Part shown: in pieces, positions 7,441-15,589 of the stretch | Numbering within the stretch: the stretch's first letter is position 1 | Layout of the letters: each line of letters begins with the position of its first letter | Origin: Faecalibacterium sp. CAG:74 | Lineage (GTDB): Bacteria; Bacillota; Clostridia; Christensenellales; Aristaeellaceae | Length of the DNA: 28,166 nucleotides | Assembly: GCA_000437595.1 (NCBI GenBank) | Contig: FR899850.1 | Coordinates: 1 to 28,166 of the forward strand | Direction of reading: 5' to 3' | Translations under genes and position numbers: made by a program | The notes under the pieces: generated by a model | What the model was told of the DNA's origin: nothing | The model's input: only the letters and a program-made list of their open reading frames with translations | Database searches by the model: none

Positions 7441-8709
7441 ATGAGCAATGACCTGTTTGCGGGCATCGGCGTTGTGCCGGGGACGTTCCTGCTGCCGCGC
7501 CCGGATGCGGATTGGACGGCGTGGGCGTGCGTCGCGTGCGACCAGTACACGTCCGAGCCGGAGTATTGGCAGCGGGTAAACACGCTGGTTGGGCATCAGC
7601 CGTCCACCTTGCGCCTGATTCTCCCGGAATGCGACCTGCCCGCGCCACCGGAGCGCATCGACGCGATTCACGCAGCCATGCGCGACGCGCTGAACGTCCT
7701 GCACCCCGGTGTGACGGACGGCTTCGTGCTGCTGGAGCGCACCACGTCCACCGGCAAGCGGCTTGGGCTTGTCTGCTGCGTCGATTTGGAGCAGTACCGC
7801 TACGACGGCGCAAAGACCCTCATCCGCCCGACCGAGGAAACCGTTGCGTCGCGCCTGCCCGCGCGTCTTGCCGTCCGAAACGGCGCACCGCTGGAGTCCA
7901 GCCACGTCATGCTCCTGCTGGATGACCCGCAGCGCACCGTCATCGAGCCGCTCTACGCTCGCCGCGACCAGCTTTCCCCGCTTTACGACTTCGACCTCAT
8001 GCAGCAGAGCGGCCATGCACGCGGCTGGGCGGTCACGTCCGACGCGGACAAAGCCGCCATCGCCGCCGCCCTAAATCGCCTGAAGGATGCTCTCGGCGCA
8101 GACCCGCTTCTCTTCGCCGTCGGCGACGGCAACCACTCCCTCGCCACCGCGAAAAAATACTACGAGCAGCTCAAAGCGACCCTTCCCGCCAAGGAAGCCG
8201 CCGTTCATCCTGCTCGTTACGCGATGGTTGAGCTGGTCAACATCCACGACGATGCGCTGATTTTTGAGCCTGTTCACCGCGTGCTGACGAACGTCCATCC
8301 GGCGGATGTCTTGGCGGACTGGTCAGCCTACTGCGCCGCGCACGGGATGGCACTTTCCTTCGTTCCGCCGGATGCGGATGCGCAGGAACTTCGCGTCGTT
8401 TCCGCGTCGGGCGAACAGACGGCGTTCATTGCCCACCCGGACGGCGCACTCCCCGTCGCGACGCTCCAGCGCTATCTGGACGACTTTCTGCGCCGCCACC
8501 CCGAAGCCGCGATTGACTACATTCACGGCGACGAGGTACTTCGCCGCCTGAGCCGCGCGGACGGCGCGATGGGCTTCCTGCTGCCTGCGTTGAACAAGGC
8601 GGATTTCTTCCCGGCGATTGAGCAGCTTGGTATCCTCCCGCGCAAGACCTTCTCGATGGGCCACGCGCACGACAAGCGCTTCTACATCGAGTGTCGAAAG
8701 ATTCTTTGA
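7441..8709 (+). CDS. DUF1015 family protein
   Basis: A 422-residue member of DUF1015, a widespread family with no established reaction. Supporting features are the N-terminal segment FAGIGVVPGTFLLPR and WACVACDQYTSEPEYW, and the family's central motif VGDGNHSLATAKKYYE at about residues 225-240 (GDG(N/H)H is the conserved core). The late motif is DYIHGDEVLRRL. No signal peptide or membrane helix is seen. In other genomes the family is often near serine-biosynthesis genes, but here the neighbours do not point to a pathway. GAAAGGA at 7425-7431 precedes the ATG. It has its own promoter and a terminator at 8758-8800. Confidence 0.9.
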   Translation: MSNDLFAGIGVVPGTFLLPRPDADWTAWACVACDQYTSEPEYWQRVNTLVGHQPSTLRLILPECDLPAPPERIDAIHAAMRDALNVLHPGVTDGFVLLERTTSTGKRLGLVCCVDLEQYRYDGAKTLIRPTEETVASRLPARLAVRNGAPLESSHVMLLLDDPQRTVIEPLYARRDQLSPLYDFDLMQQSGHARGWAVTSDADKAAIAAALNRLKDALGADPLLFAVGDGNHSLATAKKYYEQLKATLPAKEAAVHPARYAMVELVNIHDDALIFEPVHRVLTNVHPADVLADWSAYCAAHGMALSFVPPDADAQELRVVSASGEQTAFIAHPDGALPVATLQRYLDDFLRRHPEAAIDYIHGDEVLRRLSRADGAMGFLLPALNKADFFPAIEQLGILPRKTFSMGHAHDKRFYIECRKIL

Positions 8710-8721
8710 TTTGCAAAAAAG

Positions 8722-8730
8722 TTATCCACA
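8722..8730 (+). promoter_or_regulatory. Exact DnaA box
   Basis: TTATCCACA, 12 bases after the DUF1015 stop codon. It is the leftmost of seven exact 9-mers in the window. Confidence 0.7.
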
Positions 8731-8757
8731 ATCCCTGCACACCATGAGGACAACCAA

Positions 8758-8800
8758 AAGCCCCTCGACGGATTTTGCTTCGTCAAGGGGCTTCGTTTAT
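8758..8800 (+). terminator. Terminator after the DUF1015 gene
   Basis: AAGCCCCTCGACG (8758-8770) pairs with CGTCAAGGGGCTT (8781-8793) with one mismatch, followed by CGTTTA. On the minus strand it is followed by TTTT, so it may also stop transcription from the ferritin-like gene. Confidence 0.75.
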
Positions 8801-8968
8801 GTTTTGGGGGAACGTTGCACGCCCAGCCTTCTCCTTTGGGAACGTTGGCTGAGCGCAGCGAAATTGGATGAGATGGGTGCTGCAACGGGGAAACCCAGTA
8901 ACATGGTTATGCACTGCGAAGCGCGAAAATCCCCTGCTTCCGCATGTTTATCCCTGTTGACCTTAGGC

Positions 8969-9421
8969 TTACCCTTCCCCCAATTTTTCCTTCAATTCCG
9001 CGAGGTGCCCTGCTTCCTCCCGCACAATCTCCAAAAACGCTGCCCGCGCCTCTCCCTCACATTTCTCCGCAAATTTCGTATATGTCTCCACCGCATTCGC
9101 TTCGCTCTCCATCGCATACCGATACAATCCCGTCAGCGTCGTCAGCGCATCCTCCCGCGCCATTTCCGTTACGCCGCCGCGGAACAGCACATCCGCCGCC
9201 ATCGCCTGCAAAAGCACCTGCTGTTCCGCCGAATTGACGGTCTTGTCCCACATTTCGGTAAAGCGCTTCAAGTGCCGCCGTTCGTCGCCCAGAATGTCCT
9301 CAATGCCCTTGCGAACTTCCTCGTCCTTCGCCAGCAGCAGCGCATGCTCGTAAGTCCGGATGGCGCGGCGCTCCATTTCCATCGCGACGGTCAGCGCCTG
9401 TCCCTGATGCTCAATAATCAC
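8969..9421 (-). CDS. Ferritin-like (rubrerythrin-type) di-iron protein
   Basis: Four-helix-bundle protein, probably binding a di-iron site. Ligand-type motifs are a first Glu in MEMERRAIRTYEHAL, DERRHLKRF (ExxH-like), then the second half with ESEANAVETYTKF and REEAGHLAEL. It lacks the rubredoxin-like Cys4 domain of true rubrerythrins, so oxidative-stress or iron-handling function is inference. A GTG at 9421 is chosen as start (150 residues; AAGGGG 9 bases upstream). An ATG at 9472 would add 17 residues with no similarity to the family and would run into the DnaA-box cluster. Confidence 0.8.
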   Translation of the reverse strand: MIIEHQGQALTVAMEMERRAIRTYEHALLLAKDEEVRKGIEDILGDERRHLKRFTEMWDKTVNSAEQQVLLQAMAADVLFRGGVTEMAREDALTTLTGLYRYAMESEANAVETYTKFAEKCEGEARAAFLEIVREEAGHLAELKEKLGEG

Positions 9422-9433
9422 TTTTGCACACCC

Positions 9434-9559
9434 CTTCCACAGGAAATTCCCATGTATTCCACAGCTGTTCACCGCTTTTCCACAGACTTATCCACAGTTT
9501 CCACATTTCTGGGAAGGGTAACAGCTTGTTAATCCACAATATCCACAGGGTTATCCACA
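9434..9559 (+). promoter_or_regulatory. Second DnaA-box cluster
   Basis: Within 126 bases there are eight CCACA cores, all in the same orientation. Two are exact TTATCCACA (9488-9496, 9551-9559). Three differ by one base: TTTTCCACA (9476-9484), TAATCCACA (9530-9538) and ATATCCACA (9539-9547). The others are weaker. No DnaA-trio series follows the last box. It may be a second part of the origin or a DnaA-titrating or reactivating site. Confidence 0.65.
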
Positions 9560-9562
9560 TGC

Positions 9563-9616
9563 CCCGTTGATAGTTTTTTTCTGCGGAAAAGTCCGCAAAG
9601 CCAGTAAAATCAACGG
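9563..9616. other. Nested inverted repeat beside the DnaA-box cluster
   Basis: CCGTTGAT (9564-9571) faces ATCAACGG (9609-9616), and inside it TGCGGA faces TCCGCA around an AAAG loop (about 9582-9597). Neither strand has the T run of a terminator. It lies just after the last DnaA box. Confidence 0.6.
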
Positions 9617-9624
9617 TTTGCTCG

Positions 9625-9730
9625 TTTATACTATTTCCAGATAAGAATGCGCCAAGATGCGCAGGTGAATCCGAGAATCGTATTACCAAAATCAAATTGG
9701 GATTCCCCTGCCTGTGGGCAAAGGAATCCC
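9625..9730 (-). terminator. Terminator of the DUF1858 gene, plus a shared 14-bp motif
   Basis: GGGATTCC (9699-9706) pairs with GGAATCCC (9723-9730), with an inner TGCC/GGCA. On the minus strand it is followed by AATTTGATTTT, consistent with termination of the gene ending at 9739. To its left, TTTATACTATTTCC (9625-9638) and GCAGGTGAAT (9661-9670) recur, the second inverted, at 24947-24973. Confidence 0.65.
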
Positions 9731-9738
9731 GTCTGTGC

Positions 9739-9951
9739 TTATTTGGCTTGGAAAACGGTATTGAGCTTTGCGACCAGCTCATCAACGTCGTTGCCATGCA
9801 CCATCGCGGCTTCTTCGAGCGTTTCCGCCGTCGAATGCGGGCAGAACAGGCAGTGCATCCCCATATCGGTGAAAATCTTCACCACCGCGTCCATCGCCGC
9901 GTCCGAGCAGGAGCGCAGCACTTCGCCTACGGTCATATCCTTGTTAATCAT
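9739..9951 (-). CDS. DUF1858 domain redox-disulfide protein
   Basis: A 70-residue protein fitting the DUF1858 family (hybrid-cluster-protein-associated redox disulfide domain). It has MINKDMTVGEVLRSCSDA, then MGMHCLFCPHSTAETLEEAA with a CxxC pair, and a short helix at the end. The CxxC pair suggests a thiol redox or metal-binding role; no hybrid cluster protein is in the window. AAAGGAAG lies upstream, and the promoter at 9999-10027 serves it alone. Confidence 0.85.
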   Translation of the reverse strand: MINKDMTVGEVLRSCSDAAMDAVVKIFTDMGMHCLFCPHSTAETLEEAAMVHGNDVDELVAKLNTVFQAK

Positions 9952-9998
9952 GCGTGGAACTTCCTTTCCCGGCGCACGATTGGGCGCGCCGCTCTTCT

Positions 9999-10027
9999 AT
10001 GATACCCCGGAAAGGCGCATCTGTCAA
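9999..10027 (-). promoter_or_regulatory. Promoter of the DUF1858 gene
   Basis: Minus strand: perfect TTGACA (10027-10022), 17-bp spacer, TATCAT (10004-9999). It lies in the 93-bp gap between the MBL gene and the DUF1858 gene. Confidence 0.85.
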
Positions 10028-10044
10028 CCCTTTCGACAGGAAAA

Positions 10045-10905
10045 TCACTCCATATCCACCGGCAGGTCAGAATCGTTAAACGGATTCTCGCCGTCGTATG
10101 CTTCCAGCTGCACCTTCTTGTTCCGGGCGACTGGCGCGCTGGTGACGGACTGCATGTGAACAGTCATGTTCTCCTGCTCATCAAATTCAAGCAGAATCAT
10201 GTCGCCGGGTGTCGTCATGGCGATAATCTCCGTCTGCGGCGAACGGCTTCTCCGCGCGTATTCGCGGATGACCTCCGCCCGCTCCCAGAAATGCATAGGA
10301 ATCATCAGCCGTGGCTTGACGACCATTGCGAAATAGTTCGGCCCCGCGTCGAACATCATGCCCAGCCGCGGATCTACCGGGAAGAACGCCACATCGACCT
10401 TTTCCCCGCGCATCGTCTCCATCACCTGCTGAAAATCGCGTTCCGCCTCTTCAATCTCGCGCGGCGTTGATTCCTCCCGCCAGTGCCAGTTGTTGAGGTC
10501 GCCCGCGTGGAAGATGCGGATGCCGTCCATCTCCACAAGGTACGACAGCCCTTCATCCGTGGAGTCGAACGCCTTCACCTTCACATGCCGCGACAGCGTG
10601 ATTTCGCCCCCCACGCCCATCCGCCGCCCATGCAGCGATGCATCCATCGTTTCCGGCAAAATGTACGTCACCGGCGCATACTGCTCCCATGTATACACAA
10701 CCGGGTCGAAGTGGTCCTCGTGCCCGTGGCTGATGAACACGAACACCTCGCTGAAGTGGCTGAGCGTTTCTGGCGTAATCCGCTGCGCTGCGGGCAGCTT
10801 TTTCCCCTGCCGCCCCATCCAGTAGTCAAACACCAGCAGCGTTTCGCCGCTCGCCACCGAGAACCCGCTGTGGTAGTAGTATTTCACCGTCATCTGTTCC
10901 GTCAA
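10045..10905 (-). CDS. Metallo-beta-lactamase-fold hydrolase
   Basis: MBL-fold metal-dependent hydrolase of about 286 residues; substrate unknown. The HxHxDH signature is SHGHEDHFDP (His60, His62, Asp64, His65), followed by FHAGDLNNWHW (His133, Asp136) and IPMHFW (His205), so all main metal ligands are present. It resembles the UlaG/YfdB-like branch with an N-terminal half that begins YYYHSGFSV. The start is uncertain: a TTG at 10905 has GGGGGTG 7-8 bases upstream, while an ATG at 10893 (four residues shorter) has almost no ribosome site. The promoter at 11020-11048 leaves a 5' leader of about 108 bases. Confidence 0.85.
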   Translation of the reverse strand: MTEQMTVKYYYHSGFSVASGETLLVFDYWMGRQGKKLPAAQRITPETLSHFSEVFVFISHGHEDHFDPVVYTWEQYAPVTYILPETMDASLHGRRMGVGGEITLSRHVKVKAFDSTDEGLSYLVEMDGIRIFHAGDLNNWHWREESTPREIEEAERDFQQVMETMRGEKVDVAFFPVDPRLGMMFDAGPNYFAMVVKPRLMIPMHFWERAEVIREYARRSRSPQTEIIAMTTPGDMILLEFDEQENMTVHMQSVTSAPVARNKKVQLEAYDGENPFNDSDLPVDME

Positions 10906-11019
10906 GAATGAGCACCCCCGTCAACGCCCTTCGGCTTTTCACCGCGGACAAAATGAATTTTACTTGCCGCCGCCGGAGCGATCCCACGCGCCTGCGGATT
11001 GATTTCGCTCATCCTCTTT

Positions 11020-11048
11020 ATTATGCCACGATAAACCCTTTTTGTCAA
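11020..11048 (-). promoter_or_regulatory. Promoter of the MBL-fold gene
   Basis: Minus strand: perfect TTGACA (11048-11043), 17-bp spacer, CATAAT (11025-11020), with TG one base upstream of the -10 box. Confidence 0.85.
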
Positions 11049-11167
11049 ATTTTTTGGCGTTTTGAGTGCTGAAAACCCATTATTTCTTTGATTTCGGCAA
11101 AATTCAGCGTAATTTCCCCACTTTGCAACCACTTTTCGCACGAAAAAGCCTCCTGCTTCCCCTAACC

Positions 11168-11965
11168 TCATATCTTCCAATATATCGCCTTGCGCCCCTC
11201 AAAACTGACCTGATACTTTCCCCCAAGCGCCCGCACCATCTCCTTCGCCCGTTCCACATCCGCATAATCCCGTACCGTATCATGGCTATCACTGCCAAAC
11301 GTGAAATTCTCACCGCCCAGTTCAATATACCTGCGAATCAGCGACGAATGCGCGAACGTATCCCCCGTCGTCGCGTACCCTGATGTATTCACCTCGATGC
11401 ACTTTCCCAGCGCAATCACATGTCGGAAAATCGCATCAAACGCATCCGGCGCATCCTCGTACACCAGCGCGCGCTCCTTCCCCGTGTAGATGGAGAACTT
11501 CGCCACATACCCGATGTGTGCCACGCTGTCAAAGTCCTCCCAGTCCAGTATCGACTCCGCCTTCGCCTCGGCGTATTCCCGATACGCCTGCGCACGCGTT
11601 TTGCCCGCGAAATACTTTTCCGAATCGTAGCAGTCCACGCCGTTCACCAAGTGCAGCGACAGCAGGCGGAAATCCAGCGGCAGCGTGTCCAGCAGCGCCT
11701 TCGTCTCCGCCCGGCACAGCGGATTGTCCCCAATCTCGATGCCGCTGCGGATGATTAGCGCCGGATACGCCGCCCGGCAGTGCGCAATCTCCGCGAACCA
11801 ATCCGCCCACACCGGCGGCACGTCCATCTCTTCTTCAGGATGACCGGGTTCGATATGCTCCGTCAGGGCGATTTCCTGCACGCCGCGCGCCAGCATTGTT
11901 TCGCAAAGCTCAGGCATTGTCTGCCGCCCGTCCATCGAGTGATTCGTGTGCAAATGGTAGTCCAT
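11168..11965 (-). CDS. PHP-family histidinol-phosphatase-like protein
   Basis: PHP phosphatase of the HisJ/HisK type, which removes phosphate from L-histidinol phosphate in histidine synthesis; no other his gene is near, so the substrate is unproven. The motifs are DYHLHTNHSMDG at the N-terminus, LTEHIEPG, an acidic GIEIGDN, SLHLV, AHIGYVAKFS, IEVNTSGY and GSDSHD. These match the metal ligands of the family, and the length (265 residues) is typical. An ATG at 11989 would add MFHVEHRR, which is simply a parS site translated and has no spaced ribosome site, so 11965 is preferred. It follows addA closely and is probably co-transcribed with it. Confidence 0.82.
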   Translation of the reverse strand: MDYHLHTNHSMDGRQTMPELCETMLARGVQEIALTEHIEPGHPEEEMDVPPVWADWFAEIAHCRAAYPALIIRSGIEIGDNPLCRAETKALLDTLPLDFRLLSLHLVNGVDCYDSEKYFAGKTRAQAYREYAEAKAESILDWEDFDSVAHIGYVAKFSIYTGKERALVYEDAPDAFDAIFRHVIALGKCIEVNTSGYATTGDTFAHSSLIRRYIELGGENFTFGSDSHDTVRDYADVERAKEMVRALGGKYQVSFEGRKAIYWKI

Positions 11966-11972
11966 TCGACGA

Positions 11973-11988
11973 TGTTCCACGTGAAACA
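11973..11988. promoter_or_regulatory. parS site 1
   Basis: TGTTCCACGTGAAACA matches the ParB/Spo0J site TGTTNCACGTGAAACA. It lies between addA and the PHP gene and overlaps the possible upstream start of the latter. Confidence 0.92.
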
Positions 11989-12001
11989 TTCCTTTCTCGC
12001 C

Positions 12002-15000
12002 TTATTTCGCATCTATCTCCGGCACGGCAATCGCCTTCCCCACACGCAGCGCATACAAGTATCGCTCCTTGACCGGCTTCCCCGTGATTTCTGTCAGTGC
12101 CCGCGCATACCATGCCAGCTGCTCCGCATACCGGTTCACCAGCGTCTGCTCGTCGTCCACGCGGTCGGTCTTGTAGTCCACCAGCACCCACGCGCCGTTA
12201 TCCTCGAACGCGCAGTCAATCACGCCTTGCAGCAGCAGCGCCTGCTGACCCGTCAAGCGCAGGTTGAATGCCCACTCGCGCCGGACATTCCCGCTTTGCA
12301 GCATCCGTCGCCCGATTTCGCTCGTGAAGTATCCGCTGATGGCGCCCACGCTGATGATGTGCAGCTCCTCCTCCGTGAACAGCCCGCGCTTCTGCATCGC
12401 TTCCAGTGCCTCACGGATGACCGTCGGGATATCGTCCGCTGTCCGCAGCGCATCCAGCGGCATCAGCGACAGCGCCCGATGCGTCAGCGTGCCGCGCTCC
12501 GCCGCCGTCATCCGCTTCTCCTCCATGAATGCCGGACGGCGCGGCAGTTCCGACAGCAGCAGCGGCGTGCCGTTCTCATCCACCGCGTGCTTCGTCTCAG
12601 CGTCCTCCTCCTCATCCGAAAGCGGCAGTGCGTCTGCCTGTTTTTTCACCAGTGCGGATACCGACGTTTTCAGCGGCAGAATGTCCGTCTGCACCGTTTT
12701 TTCCGGGAAAACGCCCTCTGGCGGTGCCGTTTGCAAAAGCGAAAGCACCTTTGATGCATCCGCCTCCGTCTCCCCTACTTTATCCACAGTTTTCTGGGGC
12801 AGTTCGTCCCAATCTCGGCAATCCCATGGGGTTGAGGCCTGTGGATAATTTGTGGATTTCGTGTGTGCATCGGTGGATATCGCCTGCATCACCCATGTAA
12901 TCATGCTCCCAGCCTCTCGCACGCGACTGTCGCTCGGCGGCAAATCCAAATCCCACTTCGTGCGCTCAAGGTCCGCCACCGTTGCCACCAGTTCCAGATG
13001 CAGCTTCGCCCGCGTCATCGCCACATACAACAGGCGTGCCCGTTCCGCCAGCTCGTCCAGCCGCCGCTGTTCGTCGAAAGCTTCCTGCATCAGCGTTCTT
13101 CGGCAGATGTTCAGCTTCCGGTTAATGTACGGCATCGCCACGCCCAGCTTCGGGTGCAGCATCAGCTCACTGGTCTGCGTCCACAGAAGCCTGCGCTCCA
13201 TGTTCATCAGGAACACCACGGGGAACTCCAGTCCCTTTGATTTGTGCATCGTCATCACGCGCACCAAATCTTCGTTTTCGGTCAGCATTTTGGCGGATAT
13301 GCTGTCCCCGCCCCGCTCCTGCTCGTCCATCCGCGTGATGAACGCCGTCAGCGTGACGCCGCCTTCCGCCTCGAACGCCTGCGCCCGTTCGTACAGCATC
13401 CGCAGATTTCCCTGGCGAACTTCCCCTTTTGGGAGCGCCCCGACCGCCGCGTAGTACCCCGAATCGGTCATCAGGTGCCAAATGAAGTCCGATAACCGCA
13501 TGACTTCCGCCTGAAACCGCCATGTTTCAAGTTTTTCGCTGATTTTTCGGCACTTTTGGGCAAATTCATCCTCTCCGCCGCACGCTTTGGCGAACGCCTG
13601 ATAGAACGGCACGTTCTGCCCCGTCTGCATCAGGCGAATTTGCGCCAATTCCTCGTCCGTCAGCGAGAACGGCACCATTTTCAGCACCGTCAGCAGCGGA
13701 AAATCCTGCTGCGCATTGTCCAGCAGGCTCAGCAGTGCCTTCATATCCATGATTTCCGGCAGGTTGAAATAGCTTTCCGCGCCGTCGTAAAAGGTCGGAA
13801 TCCCCTCTTCCGTCAGCGCATCGACAACTGTCTGCGCCAAATTCGTCGTCTGCGCAAGCAGAATCACCATGTCGCGGTACGAAATCGTCTTTCCATCCGG
13901 CATCGTCGTTCCCAAAAGCTCCTTGATGCGCCGCGCCACCACGCGCGTCTCTGTCTGCAGCACTTCCTCGTGGCCAGCCGCCTCGCTCGCACTCCCCTCC
14001 AGCGCATCCCTGATGTCCGGCCCACGCAGCAGGTGCACCATCACGGGCGGATCGTCCTCCCGCGCACCCAGCCCGCAAATTAGCTCATCCTCCGGCGCAT
14101 AGGTCAGCTCCGTCACCGCGGGGCGCATCGTCTGCCGGAACACGCGGTTCGTCGCATCCAGCACCGGGAAGCTGCTTCGGAAGTTCTGCTGGAGTACGAT
14201 TTTCCGCTCCCTCGCCCCCTCGTCTTCCGAAAACGTCTGCATCCGCCCCAAAAAGAGTGTCGGGTCGGCCTTGCGGAAGCGGTAAATCGACTGCTTCACA
14301 TCACCGACCATGAACAGGCAGTTCTGTTCCCCGTGGATGGCCTGCAGAATCGCGTCCTGCACCTGACTCACGTCTTGGCACTCATCCACAAAAATGTGGT
14401 CAAACTCCCCCTGCATTTGCGCCCGCACTTCCAGCTGCTCCAAAATGTCGAGCGTGTACTGCTCCATGTCCCCAAAGTCCATGCAGTTCCGGGCGTTTTT
14501 CTCCTCGCGGAAATGCTGATGCGTCCGTTTGACCAGTGCCGCCAGCCCACGCAGCTGCGCCTGAATCGCCGGAAGTTCCCGTTCCAGCTGCGCAAAATCG
14601 GGATTCAGCAGCTCGTTCGCCCTTTCTGCGCGCTTTTTGATTGCCGTCCGCCCATCGCTGAAGCGCTTCCCCCATTCCTTTTCTTCCGCCGACAGGCCGC
14701 GTTTCGGGGACAATCGTGGCAGGGAGAAGTTCGCAACGGCCGTCCGAAGCGCCTCTCCCTCCAAACCTTGCAGTGCCGAAATCAACTGCGCGTCTGCATT
14801 CAGTGCTTCCATGCGATCCATCACTGCATTCGGCAGGTCAAATAGGCTGCGAATCGCTATTAGCGCATCATCCATCGCTCCCACCTGCAATTTCGCCGCA
14901 TTTTCGAGCGTTTCCACCCACGGCTGCTGCATAAGCGGCTGCGAGAGCTGTTCCACATGCTCATCCAGCCACGCAAACGGCTTCGGCAGTGCCATCAAAA

Positions 15001-15514
15001 AGTCGTACAGCTGCTCCGTCAGCGACAAAAGTTTGTCCTGCTTCCACGCATCCGCCAGCAGAAGGAAGTTTTCATCCGTTCGCTCGTCTAACAGCTCGTC
15101 CATTGCCTTCGTGAACGCGGCTTCAAAGAGCAGTTTCTGCTGCTGTTCGTCGCACACGCGGACAAGCGGGTCTACGCCCACCTGCTCGAAATGGCTGCGG
15201 ATGACGCGCTGGCAGAATGCGTGAATCGTTGAAATCTGCGTCGTTTCCAATTCATCAAGTGCCTTCACCATTGCCGGGTCACGGCTGATAGCCTCTCGGC
15301 TGATTCGCTTTGCCAAGCGCTGGCGCATTTCCGCTGCCGCCGCCTTCGTGAACGTGACGATGAGCATCCGATTCATCGACGCGCCTTCGCGGACAAGCGA
15401 GACGATCCGCTCCACCAGCACGGCGGTTTTGCCCGACCCTGCGGCGGCACTGACGAGAATGGTGTGGTTGCGCGCACGAATCGCCTGCTCCTGCTGATTC
15501 GTCCAATTCGGCAT
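12002..15514 (-). CDS. addA: ATP-dependent helicase/nuclease subunit A
   Basis: AddA of the AddAB complex, which resects double-strand breaks and loads RecA. The 1170-residue product has all superfamily-1 helicase motifs. They are GSGKT at 26-30, a DECQD Walker B at about 376 (DExQD), VGDVKQSIYRFR, VMTMHKSKGLEFPVVF and LYVAMTRAK. The C-terminal RecB-type nuclease shows GVIDCAFE and VLVDYKTD (about 1095-1112). The start at 15514 has AGGAGG upstream. addB, which normally precedes addA, is absent here; the promoter at 15545-15573 and a parS site lie upstream instead. The linker before the nuclease domain contains two exact DnaA boxes (12780-12848). Confidence 0.95.
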   Translation of the reverse strand: MPNWTNQQEQAIRARNHTILVSAAAGSGKTAVLVERIVSLVREGASMNRMLIVTFTKAAAAEMRQRLAKRISREAISRDPAMVKALDELETTQISTIHAFCQRVIRSHFEQVGVDPLVRVCDEQQQKLLFEAAFTKAMDELLDERTDENFLLLADAWKQDKLLSLTEQLYDFLMALPKPFAWLDEHVEQLSQPLMQQPWVETLENAAKLQVGAMDDALIAIRSLFDLPNAVMDRMEALNADAQLISALQGLEGEALRTAVANFSLPRLSPKRGLSAEEKEWGKRFSDGRTAIKKRAERANELLNPDFAQLERELPAIQAQLRGLAALVKRTHQHFREEKNARNCMDFGDMEQYTLDILEQLEVRAQMQGEFDHIFVDECQDVSQVQDAILQAIHGEQNCLFMVGDVKQSIYRFRKADPTLFLGRMQTFSEDEGARERKIVLQQNFRSSFPVLDATNRVFRQTMRPAVTELTYAPEDELICGLGAREDDPPVMVHLLRGPDIRDALEGSASEAAGHEEVLQTETRVVARRIKELLGTTMPDGKTISYRDMVILLAQTTNLAQTVVDALTEEGIPTFYDGAESYFNLPEIMDMKALLSLLDNAQQDFPLLTVLKMVPFSLTDEELAQIRLMQTGQNVPFYQAFAKACGGEDEFAQKCRKISEKLETWRFQAEVMRLSDFIWHLMTDSGYYAAVGALPKGEVRQGNLRMLYERAQAFEAEGGVTLTAFITRMDEQERGGDSISAKMLTENEDLVRVMTMHKSKGLEFPVVFLMNMERRLLWTQTSELMLHPKLGVAMPYINRKLNICRRTLMQEAFDEQRRLDELAERARLLYVAMTRAKLHLELVATVADLERTKWDLDLPPSDSRVREAGSMITWVMQAISTDAHTKSTNYPQASTPWDCRDWDELPQKTVDKVGETEADASKVLSLLQTAPPEGVFPEKTVQTDILPLKTSVSALVKKQADALPLSDEEEDAETKHAVDENGTPLLLSELPRRPAFMEEKRMTAAERGTLTHRALSLMPLDALRTADDIPTVIREALEAMQKRGLFTEEELHIISVGAISGYFTSEIGRRMLQSGNVRREWAFNLRLTGQQALLLQGVIDCAFEDNGAWVLVDYKTDRVDDEQTLVNRYAEQLAWYARALTEITGKPVKERYLYALRVGKAIAVPEIDAK
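12780..12848. promoter_or_regulatory. Two exact DnaA boxes inside addA
   Basis: TTATCCACA at 12780-12788 and its reverse complement TGTGGATAA at 12840-12848, 60 bases apart and facing each other, with two weaker sites just to the right (12851-12859, about 12872). They fall in the poorly conserved linker of AddA, where the codons are freest. Confidence 0.6.
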
Positions 15515-15544
15515 CGTGATTCCTCCTGCGTTTTTGTTGTCTCC

Positions 15545-15573
15545 ATTGTACCACAAAGGCGGATGTGATTCAA
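15545..15573 (-). promoter_or_regulatory. Promoter of addA, directly abutting parS
   Basis: Minus strand: TTGAAT (15573-15568), 17-bp spacer, TACAAT (15550-15545), with TG one base before the -10 box. The -35 box ends at 15573 and parS begins at 15574, so ParB bound there would touch RNA polymerase. Confidence 0.72.
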
Positions 15574-15589
15574 TGTTTCACGTGAAACA
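15574..15589. promoter_or_regulatory. parS site 2 (perfect palindrome)
   Basis: TGTTTCACGTGAAACA, the exact 16-bp consensus of the Bacillus parS site. Confidence 0.96.

Noticed and set aside
8796..8968. Possible small gene or further repeat copy (GGGAACGTTG occurs twice; CGCATGTTTATCC resembles a repeat module)
   Set aside because: The ACCAA/ATCGCGC half of the element is missing and no frame has a ribosome site; left as unassigned intergenic sequence.
9422..9472. Longer start (ATG at 9472) for the ferritin-like protein
   Set aside because: It would translate part of the DnaA-box cluster and add residues not seen in the family; the GTG at 9421 has a spaced ribosome site.
10902..11180. Small minus-strand gene ahead of the MBL-fold gene (MSEINPQARGIAPAAAS and onward)
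   Set aside because: The promoter at 11020-11048 puts the transcript start almost on its ATG, so the apparent ribosome site lies within the -10 region; it is probably only leader sequence.
11966..11989. Start at 11989 for the PHP gene (MFHVEHRR)
   Set aside because: The extra residues are the translation of a parS site, and AAAGGA touches the ATG with no spacing.
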